The notes under the pieces are model-generated. The model did not search any database, was not told the DNA's origin, and worked only from the letters and a program-made list of their open reading frames with translations. A DNA stretch of 9,651 nucleotides from Clostridia bacterium (GTDB lineage Bacteria; Bacillota; Clostridia; TANB77; CAG-508), in assembly GCA_022791735.1 (NCBI GenBank), contig JAAVZQ010000135.1, positions 1 through 9,651 of the forward strand, written 5' to 3'. A program made the position numbers and the translations under genes. Below are positions 1-5,179 of the stretch, piece by piece. Every line of letters begins with the position of its first letter. Position 1 is the stretch's first letter.

Positions 1-2
1 AC

Positions 3-38
3 ATCTAATTATATTAGCTGTGAATTGCAATATTAGAT
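3..38 (-). terminator. Hairpin just past spoVM, possible terminator cut by the window edge
   Basis: ATCTAAT (3-9) pairs with ATTAGAT (32-38). A further three pairs (13-15 with 29-31) lie across a three-base bulge, and the loop is 13 bases. On the minus strand the stem starts 12 bases after the spoVM stop codon. Any following U-run would lie outside the window, so terminator function cannot be confirmed. Confidence 0.3.
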
Positions 39-50
39 TAAATTTATGTA

Positions 51-125
51 TTAATCCTTTATGCCGAAAATAAATTTTACAATTCCTCTTAAGAATTTTG
101 GAACTTTTTTTACAACAATAGTCAT
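51..125 (-). CDS. spoVM: Stage V sporulation protein SpoVM, 24 residues
   Basis: SpoVM is a tiny amphipathic helix made in the mother cell. It sits on the convex face of the outer forespore membrane and recruits the coat ATPase SpoIVA. This reading frame encodes 24 residues; the B. subtilis protein has 26. Seen directly: a hydrophobic start (MTIVV), then KKVPKFLRGIVK and a FIFGIKD end. This follows the family pattern of a proline before K-F-L-x-G-I-V and a C-terminal G-x-K-D. Pro9, at the position important for recognising curvature in B. subtilis, is kept. An AAAGGAG ribosome binding site (138-144) lies 12 bases upstream of the ATG. The gene is 20 bases downstream of a small membrane-protein gene, presumably in one transcript. 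It is divergent from nth. The identification rests on length, motif order and the RBS. Confidence 0.85.
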   Translation of the reverse strand: MTIVVKKVPKFLRGIVKFIFGIKD

Positions 126-145
126 AAATCAAACACACTCCTTTC

Positions 146-295
146 TTAACATGAGAGCCAAATTAAGCCTAAAATGACGACTACAACACCGATTATAAAT
201 AACCAACCACATAAAGGAAGTAATAATACAAAGAGCATACCAAGCCCAAAACCAATCATACAAACTGCTAAAGTCTTTTTTAGTAGTCTAAACAT
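146..295 (-). CDS. Small hydrophobic membrane protein, 49 residues, upstream of spoVM
   Basis: This is an unrecognised 49-residue protein. It has a short basic start (MFRLLKK) followed by two hydrophobic stretches, about residues 9-28 and 32-47, separated by P-L-C-G-W. That gives a probable helical hairpin in the membrane, with cysteines at 12, 29 and 49. The start is strongly supported by a perfect AGGAGG (complement of 305-310) nine bases upstream. The stop codon is 20 bases before the spoVM start, so the two are probably co-transcribed and a sporulation role is plausible. That is inference from context only; no catalytic motif is visible. Codon use is AT-rich like its neighbours and contains no in-frame CGG. 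Confidence 0.7.
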   Translation of the reverse strand: MFRLLKKTLAVCMIGFGLGMLFVLLLPLCGWLFIIGVVVVILGLIWLSC

Positions 296-316
296 AATAT
301 CTTACCTCCTATATAA

Positions 317-324
317 ATAGTATA
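317..324 (-). promoter_or_regulatory. Possible -10 element for the spoVM transcript
   Basis: On the minus strand this reads TATACTAT, 6 of 8 matches to the sigma-E -10 consensus CATACAAT and also close to the vegetative TATAAT. No convincing -35 element is seen upstream. It lies just before the AGGAGG of the small membrane-protein gene, which would leave a very short leader. Weak evidence. Confidence 0.22.
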
Positions 325-348
325 TTAGATAAACATAAGATTAGTTAC

Positions 349-354
349 TATAAT
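349..354 (+). promoter_or_regulatory. TATAAT box upstream of nth, uncertain
   Basis: A perfect TATAAT lies 23 bases before the nth start. The best -35 candidate (TTAGAT, 325-330) is poor. A start of transcription about seven bases downstream would nearly overlap the nth ribosome binding site (AAAGGA, 360-365). It may be fortuitous in this AT-rich divergent gap. Confidence 0.3.
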
Positions 355-377
355 TTCAGAAAGGAACATAAAATAAA

Positions 378-1007
378 ATGAAGCAAGGTAAAGAACTAGT
401 AAATATATTAAGAAAAAGATATCCAGATGCAAAGTGTAGCCTAGATTTTGATACACCTTTTGAGATGCTTGTTGCAGTTATGCTTTCGGCACAATGTACA
501 GATGAAAGGGTAAACAAAACAACACCAAGCATATTTGCAAAATACAGTACACCAAAGGATTTTGCGGATATTGATATAAATGAGCTTGAGGAATTGATAC
601 ATCCATGTGGATTTTATAAAAATAAGGCTAAAAATATAAAGAAATGTGCACAAATGATTATGGAAAAGTATAATGGAGAAGTGCCACAGACTATGGAGAA
701 TCTTATAAGCTTACCAGGTGTCGGAAGAAAGTCTGCAAACGTAGTAATGCTTGAAGCCTTTGGAGATGCACAAGGTATTGCGGTTGACACACATTGCAAG
801 AGAATTGCAAATAAGATTGGATTGAGTGACGAAAAAGAACCCGAAAAAATTGAACAAGATTTACTAAAAATATTTGACAAAGAGGATTACAAAGATATAA
901 ATCATTTGCTTATATGGCATGGAAGAAATACATGCATTGCAAGAAATCCAAAATGTGAAGAATGTGTGTTAAAAGAAATATGTAGGGAATATGCAAAAAC
1001 TAAATAA
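378..1007 (+). CDS. nth: Endonuclease III (DNA glycosylase / AP lyase)
   Basis: This is a base-excision repair enzyme that removes oxidised pyrimidines and cleaves at the abasic site. The 209-residue length matches the family. The helix-hairpin-helix LPGVGRK is at 112-118, with catalytic Lys118. VDTH carries catalytic Asp137. The C-terminal [4Fe-4S] loop is C186-X6-C193-X2-C196-X5-C202, the exact family spacing. The start is set by an AAAGGA RBS 12 bases upstream. This frame is intact. It contains CGG only across codon boundaries (for example TCG-GCA and GTC-GGA) and needs no recoding, so it is a useful control for the frameshifted neighbours. It lies 45 bases ahead of splB, in line with a DNA-repair pairing. 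Confidence 0.96.
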   Translation: MKQGKELVNILRKRYPDAKCSLDFDTPFEMLVAVMLSAQCTDERVNKTTPSIFAKYSTPKDFADIDINELEELIHPCGFYKNKAKNIKKCAQMIMEKYNGEVPQTMENLISLPGVGRKSANVVMLEAFGDAQGIAVDTHCKRIANKIGLSDEKEPEKIEQDLLKIFDKEDYKDINHLLIWHGRNTCIARNPKCEECVLKEICREYAKTK

Positions 1008-1052
1008 ATAACTAAGCTTTGGGGCATGCTAATTTAAAGGAGAGAATTAGTT

Positions 1053-2053
1053 ATGTTTAAACCCAAAGCTATTTATTATGAAAAAAATATTGAGGATTAT
1101 ATATTAGGTAGAGAACTTTTAGAGAAGTACAAAGATGTGCCTAAAGTAGAAATAGAAAATCATAATTCTATAAAGGAAATGCAAAAGAAAGATAACAAAG
1201 AATTTCTTGAAATGAAAACAAATTTAATTATTGGTACCAGAAAAACACACAAATTTGTACCTAATCACAAGATTTCTGATTTTCTTGTGCCATATACATC
1301 ATCACGGCTGTACAGCTTCTTGTATGTACTGTTATTTAGTATGCAATTATAACAAATGTGCCTATTTAAGGCTATTTGTAAATAGAGAAGAAATGCTACA
1401 AAAAATAATAAAAAACGCAGAAAAGGCTGAGCAGGATTTAACATTTGAAATAGGGAGCAATAGTGATTTAGTGTTAGAAAATACGATTACAGGTAATTTG
1501 GTGTGGACTATTGAGAACTTTAAGAATACTAAAAAAGGCTTTTTAACATTTCCTACAAAATTTGATATGGTAGATAGTATTTTGGGACTAGACCATAAAG
1601 GAAAGATTATTGTTCGTATGAGTGTAAATCCAAAAGAGATAATTGAACAAGTAGAATTTGGAACTTCTAGGCTAAACGGAAGAATAGAGGCGATAAATAA
1701 ATTAAAAGAAGCAGGATATAAGGTACGGGATTTTGATTGCACCAGTCATTTTTGTGGAAAATTGGCAAGAACTATATTTAAATCTTATAAAAGAGCTTGA
1801 AAGCAAATTATCGGAAAGGGTAAAAAGTGATGTGTTTTTTGAAGTTATATTTATGACATATAGCTATGTTCATACAAAGATAAACGAAGCGGCTTTTCCA
1901 AATAGATTAGAGTTATATGATAAAGAGCTTATGACAGGACGAGGTAAAGGAAAATATTGGTACAAAAATGAAATAAGAGAAGAGGGCACAAAATTTTTTA
2001 AAGAAAACCTAAATAAATATTTTCCAAGGAACGAGATTATTTACATTGTATAA
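1053..2053 (+). CDS. splB: Spore photoproduct lyase (radical SAM), read through two CGG +1 sites
   Basis: SplB repairs the UV thymine dimer of spores (5-thyminyl-5,6-dihydrothymine) during germination, using S-adenosylmethionine and a [4Fe-4S] cluster. With one C skipped at 1305 and one at 1726, the three pieces join into a 332-residue protein, close to the usual length. The radical SAM motif C86-X3-C90-X2-C93 follows directly after the first recoded glycine, in the order G-C-T-A-S-C-M-Y-C-Y-L, and keeps the conserved tyrosines around the last cysteine. Further family blocks are GTRKTHKF (61-68), FEIGSNSD (131-138) and GYKVGILIAPV (second site at Gly225). The RBS AAAGGAGA is 10 bases before the ATG. 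The residue aligned with the B. subtilis hydrogen-donor Cys141 appears not to be cysteine. Without recoding the gene would stop before the cluster is complete. Confidence 0.9.
1305..1307 (+). other. Recoding site 1: CGG-C, +1, read as Gly85 of SplB
   Basis: The context is TCA-TCA-c-GGC-TGT. Skipping C1305 restores S-S-G-C-T-A-S-C, placing the glycine just before the first radical SAM cysteine. Unshifted reading meets a stop codon 15 codons later. Preceding codon TCA. Confidence 0.85.
1726..1728 (+). other. Recoding site 2: CGG-G, +1, read as Gly225 of SplB
   Basis: The context is AAG-GTA-c-GGG-ATT. Skipping C1726 restores G-Y-K-V-G-I-L-I-A-P, matching the SPL block GYKLGFVVAP. Preceding codon GTA. 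Confidence 0.85.
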
Positions 2054-2100
2054 TAAATATGATAAAATATCTAAAAATGATTTAAAGAAAAGAGTAGCAA

Positions 2101-2681
2101 ATGGAGAAAAAATTAAATAAGCTATACTTAGAATGTATACAAGAATTAAAAAGCATAGGAATAGATGTAACTGATAAGAGAATTGGTGATATAGAGATTA
2201 CTATTTCAAAGAGAAATAATAAAAGATATGGAGCATGTAAGCAAGAAGATCCAGATAAAAAGACAAGGTTTATAGAAAAGCATCCAAGATATAAAATGAT
2301 AACTTATGGTATATATAGAAAGCATTATATTGAGATAAGTCCATGGGTTATGGAACTTGATGATAGTATTATAAAAAATACAATTATACACGAACTCATA
2401 CATTGTATGCCATATTGTAATAGTCATGGGTATGCATTTAAAGAGCATGCAGAACGTATAAACGACAAACTTGGTTATGATATATCAAGAGTTCGGAAAT
2501 AAGGCAGAAGATTACAAAAAGAGTAATATTGAATATAATGAAAATGTAAGCTATAATTATAAAATTGTATGTGAAGATTGTGGGCAGACTTTTTATAGAC
2601 AAAGATATACTAAAGGATTTGAGTTAACACATAGATGCCGGGAAATGCGGTGGCAAGTTTATAGTGTATAAGAGAGGTTGA
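2101..2681 (+). CDS. SprT-like zinc metalloprotease-type protein, read through two CGG +1 sites
   Basis: The joined product has 192 residues. An HExxH zinc motif (HELIH, 97-101) is followed by a further histidine in N-S-H-G-Y-A-F (107-113), the arrangement of SprT-like domains. A C-terminal zinc ribbon pairs C157-X2-C160 with C179-X2-C182 and ends in G-G-K-F-I-V-Y. The first CGG (2494) joins the protease core to the tail. The second (2639) lies between C179 and C182, so only recoding completes the ribbon. The true stop is TGA at 2679-2681. The start is ATG at 2101 with a weak AAAAGAG-like RBS. SprT-like proteins bind or cleave DNA-associated proteins in other organisms; the substrate here is unknown. 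The stop lies seven bases before murI. Confidence 0.8.
2494..2496 (+). other. Recoding site 3: CGG-A, +1, read as Gly132 of the SprT-like protein
   Basis: The context is AGA-GTT-c-GGA-AAT. Unshifted reading hits TAA two codons later. Skipping C2494 opens the frame through the zinc ribbon. Preceding codon GTT. Confidence 0.82.
2639..2641 (+). other. Recoding site 4: CGG-G, +1, read as Gly180 of the SprT-like protein
   Basis: The context is AGA-TGC-c-GGG-AAA-TGC-GGT-GGC. Skipping C2639 gives H-R-C-G-K-C-G-G-K-F, a standard zinc-ribbon knuckle. The TGC-GGT a few bases on also spells CGG but out of frame, and is read normally. Confidence 0.85.
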
Positions 2682-2688
2682 GGTTTTA

Positions 2689-3471
2689 ATGAGTAAAGAT
2701 ATAATTGGCGTGTTTGATTCTGGTGTGCGGAGGGCTTACAGTTTTAAAAGAGATAAAAAAGCTTCTTCCAAGCAAGAAAATAGTTTATCTAGGGGATACA
2801 TTAAATTTTCCTTATGGTCCAAAGTCTAAAGAGGAGATTATAAGTTATGCTATGACAAATGTAGAACTTTTGATGTCAAAAGGTGTGACGACTATTGTAA
2901 TTGCGTGTGGAACTGCTACAAGCCAAGCAGAAGAGGCTTTAAAAAACAAATATGATATTCCAATTGTACGGAATAATAAAGCCTACAGTAGAGTACATAG
3001 AAAGTTTAAATATAGCTAGAATTCGGTGTTATTGCAACAGAGGGTACAATAAGAAGCGGGGCATGGGAAAAAGCTATAAAAGAGAAATTGCCTAATATTG
3101 AAGTTATAAATAAGGCATGCCCAATGCTTGCAACTGTTGCAGAAGAAGGAAGAGCCAAAAGCGAAGAAGGAAGAAAAGCTATAAAGGAATATATGCAAGT
3201 TTTTAAAGAAAAGCAAGTGACTGATATTGTTTTAGGATGTACACATTATCCAATTTACGAGCAAATGATTAGAGATGAACTTGGATATGAGGTAAACTTG
3301 ATTAATACTGGTATGGCAGTAGCAAAGTATTTAAAAAATTTATTTGAAGAAGAGAAAAATGAAGCAATGTCTAGAGACGAAAAAATATTTTTGACTAAAC
3401 CTTCACAAGATTTTAAAAAAATTGCAGAAACAATGTTAGGGGAGGAAATTGAAATTTTCCCAATAAAATGA
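2689..3471 (+). CDS. murI: Glutamate racemase, read through three CGG +1 sites
   Basis: MurI converts L-glutamate to D-glutamate for peptidoglycan in the cytoplasm and is normally essential. After three C skips (2728, 2969, 3024) the product is 259 residues, the usual size. Family blocks in order are F-D-S-G-V-G-G (9-15, with Asp10 and Ser11), Y-L-G-D-T-x-x-F-P-Y-G (33-43), the first catalytic cysteine Cys73 in A-C-G-T-A-T-S, and the second, Cys183, in L-G-C-T-H-Y-P. The residue after Cys73 is Gly where most MurI proteins have Asn. The start ATG at 2689 has GAGG five bases upstream, inside the previous gene's stop. A terminator follows 70 bases after the stop. Read conventionally, this gene would be four fragments. 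Confidence 0.92.
2728..2730 (+). other. Recoding site 5: CGG-A, +1, read as Gly14 of MurI
   Basis: The context is GGT-GTG-c-GGA-GGG-CTT. Skipping C2728 restores D-S-G-V-G-G-L-T-V-L, one of the most conserved MurI blocks. Reading CGG as arginine would break it. Preceding codon GTG. Confidence 0.9.
2969..2971 (+). other. Recoding site 6: CGG-A, +1, read as Gly94 of MurI
   Basis: The context is ATT-GTA-c-GGA-ATA. Skipping C2969 restores I-P-I-V-G-I-I-K-P, the family's P-(I/V)-(I/V)-G-(I/V) block. Preceding codon GTA. Confidence 0.88.
3024..3026 (+). other. Recoding site 7: CGG-T, +1, read as Gly112 of MurI
   Basis: The context is AGA-ATT-c-GGT-GTT. It lies only 18 sense codons after site 6. 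Skipping C3024 restores I-G-V-I-A-T-E-G-T-I. Nearby AGC-GGG (CGG out of frame) is read normally. Preceding codon ATT. Confidence 0.88.
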
Positions 3472-3541
3472 ATTAAAATATAAAATGTGGAAAAACTAAT
3501 AATAGTGACATATAAGCAAAATAACCACATTAAGAGAGAAG

Positions 3542-3579
3542 GTGCTAAGACAAATTTGATTAAATGTCTTGCACTTTTT
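3542..3579 (+). terminator. Intrinsic terminator after murI
   Basis: The stem is GTGC-(T)-AAGACA (3542-3552) paired with TGTCTT-GCAC (3565-3574), with a single T bulge and a 12-base AT-rich loop. It is followed at once by TTTTT (3575-3579). The stem strength and U-run fit a Rho-independent terminator that ends the nth-to-murI transcript. Confidence 0.75.
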
Positions 3580-3597
3580 GTCGCTATATGATATTAT
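3569..3597 (+). promoter_or_regulatory. Sigma-A-type promoter of the sugar transferase gene
   Basis: A -35 element TTGCAC (3569-3574), a 17-base spacer and a -10 element TATTAT (3592-3597, 5 of 6). The -35 lies inside the 3' arm of the murI terminator. Predicted transcription start is about 3604, leaving a short leader before the AGGAG at 3610-3614. Confidence 0.55.
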
Positions 3598-3619
3598 TTG
3601 TATTATATTAGGAGATAAT

Positions 3620-4303
3620 ATGATAAACGGAGAAAATGTTAATAATATAAACATGAATATAAAAATACAAGAAAGTAATAGTATAAATATATATAAAGTT
3701 TGTAAAAGGGCTATGGATATTGTGATTGGTATGACTGGAGTTATTGTGCTTTGCCCTATTATTGCAGTAGTATTTATCGCAAATAAAATTGAGGGAGACA
3801 AAGGTCCTATATTTTTCATGCAAAAGAGAATTGGAGAGAATGGCAAACTTTTTAGACTATACAAATTTAGGACAATGGTAGTTGATGCAGATAAGATTTT
3901 AATGAAAAAACTCAAAAGCGATGTGAATTTTAGAGAAAAATATTTGAATTATAGAAAAATTGAAAATGATGAGAGAATTACTAAGATAGGTAATTTTCTT
4001 AGAAAGACAAGCATAGATGAATTTCCACAGTTTATTAATGTTTTAAAAGGAGATATGAGTTTTGTAGGACCTAGACCATATTTAAATAGAGAAAAAAAGG
4101 ATATGGGTGAGTACTACAACTATATTATAAAATGTAAACCTGGTATTACAGGACTTTGGCAAGTTTCAGGAAGAAGCCAAAATACTTTTAAAGAAAGATT
4201 AAAACTAGACTTAGAGTATTACAATAATAAAGGAATATGGTATGACATTAAAATTATTTTAAAAACTGTTCTTTCAGTATTCAAAAAAGAAGGAGCAATG
4301 TAA
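3620..4303 (+). CDS. Polyprenyl-phosphate sugar-1-phosphate transferase (bacterial sugar transferase family)
   Basis: Enzymes of this family move a sugar-1-phosphate from a nucleotide sugar onto undecaprenyl phosphate, the first membrane step of capsule, exopolysaccharide or glycan assembly. The 227-residue protein has the small catalytic form: a basic entry KRAMDIV (29-35), one hydrophobic re-entrant segment with Pro46 (about 34-53), Q-K-R-I-G (68-72), KFRTM (82-86), the catalytic Asp-Glu pair in S-I-D-E-F-P-Q (131-137), G-D-M-S-F-V-G-P-R-P (144-153), and K-P-G-I-T-G-L-W-Q (173-181). ATG 3620 is chosen because AGGAG lies five bases upstream; an in-frame ATG at 3569 would start inside the terminator hairpin. 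No other glycan gene is nearby, so the product is unknown. No in-frame CGG. Confidence 0.93.
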   Translation: MINGENVNNINMNIKIQESNSINIYKVCKRAMDIVIGMTGVIVLCPIIAVVFIANKIEGDKGPIFFMQKRIGENGKLFRLYKFRTMVVDADKILMKKLKSDVNFREKYLNYRKIENDERITKIGNFLRKTSIDEFPQFINVLKGDMSFVGPRPYLNREKKDMGEYYNYIIKCKPGITGLWQVSGRSQNTFKERLKLDLEYYNNKGIWYDIKIILKTVLSVFKKEGAM

Positions 4304-4307
4304 AAAC

Positions 4308-4336
4308 TTGATTTAATTTTTTATATATGATATAAA
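4308..4336 (+). promoter_or_regulatory. Sigma-A-type promoter of the WalR-type regulator
   Basis: A -35 element TTGATT (4308-4313), a 17-base spacer and a -10 element TATAAA (4331-4336). Predicted start of transcription is about 4343, giving a leader of roughly 28 bases with GGAG at 4361-4364. Confidence 0.6.
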
Positions 4337-4370
4337 AATATAAAGTCTTAAATGAAAGGCGGAGAATTTT

Positions 4371-5103
4371 ATGTTCGAGGATGATGACAAAAAAACAATA
4401 CTAATAGTAGATGATGAACAATCAATTATAGACATACTAGTATATAATCTAAAAAAGGAAGGGTATAACACAATAGAAGCAAATGATGGTGTTACAGCAG
4501 TAGAAATGGCAATAGAGCAAAAGCCTAGTTTGATTCTTTTAGATATAATGCTTCCAAAGATGGATGGATTAACAGCTTGTAAGAAAATAAAAAGTGCTAT
4601 TCCAAATATACCAATACTTATTTTGTCAGCAAAAGATGAAGAATTAGACAAAATTGTAGGATTAGAACTTGGTGCAGATGATTACATAACAAAGCCATTT
4701 AGTGTTAGAGAGCTTATGGCAAGAGTTAAAGCAAATTTAAGAAAATCAGAGCCACTAACTGTTGTAGCTACTGAGAACAAGGACAAAAAAGAAGAACATA
4801 AGATAGAAGTTGGAGATTTACTTTTAGATGTAGATAGATTTGAAGTAAGAGTTAAAGGAGAAAAGGTAGATTTAACGGTTAGAGAGTTTGAGACGCTTAA
4901 ATATTTAGCATTACAACCACGGACAAATTGTTTCGAGAGAACTTTTACTTGAAAAAGTATGGGGATATGAATATTTTGGGGATATAAGAACAGTAGATGT
5001 TACTGTAAGAAGAATAAGAGAGAAGATAGAAGAGGATACAACAAACCCACAAATACTTGTAACAAAAAGAGGGGTAGGATATTATATAGCTAAACCTGAA
5101 TAA
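4371..5103 (+). CDS. walR: OmpR-family response regulator, WalR type, read through one CGG +1 site
   Basis: The corrected protein has 243 residues. The receiver domain shows the acidic pair Asp14-Asp15, phosphoacceptor Asp58 (L-L-D-I-M-L-P), Ser86 and Lys108 (T-K-P-F). A charged linker (about 128-146) leads to a winged-helix DNA-binding domain with L-T-V-R-E-F-E, P-G-Q-I-V-S-R-E-L-L and W-G-Y-E-Y-F-G-D-I-R-T-V-D-V-T-V-R-R-I. The last block is very close to B. subtilis WalR, the essential regulator of cell-wall hydrolases. The CGG at 4920 falls at the start of the DNA-binding wing region. Without recoding the protein would end about 10 codons later and lose its recognition helix. The RBS is GGAG, six bases before the ATG. 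The histidine kinase follows. WalR is the best match, but other OmpR regulators are not fully excluded. Confidence 0.88.
4920..4922 (+). other. Recoding site 8: CGG-A, +1, read as Gly184 of the WalR-type regulator
   Basis: The context is CAA-CCA-c-GGA-CAA. Skipping C4920 restores L-Q-P-G-Q-I-V-S-R-E, matching the OmpR-family P-G-Q-V-x-S/T-R-E turn. This supports glycine rather than arginine at the site. Preceding codon CCA. Confidence 0.9.
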
Positions 5104-5126
5104 GATTTAATACATATAGTGATATC

Positions 5127-5150
5127 AAGGGCACCTTATAGAGTGCCCTT
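5127..5150 (+). other. Hairpin between regulator and kinase genes
   Basis: A perfect 8-base stem, AAGGGCAC paired with GTGCCCTT, with an 8-base loop and no U-run on either side. It sits in the 76-base gap between the two genes. A partial attenuator, or an RNA processing or stability element, is possible. It does not look like a full terminator. Confidence 0.5.
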
Positions 5151-5179
5151 AAATCATAAGCGTAAAAGGGGTAAATAAG

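Noticed and set aside
2049..2063. TATAAT and TATGAT boxes at the end of splB as a promoter for the SprT-like gene
   Set aside because: No acceptable -35 at either spacing, and such boxes are common by chance in this AT-rich DNA.
3569..3619. Upstream ATG at 3569 as the start of the sugar transferase
   Set aside because: It lies within the terminator stem and the promoter and has no RBS. ATG 3620 has AGGAG.
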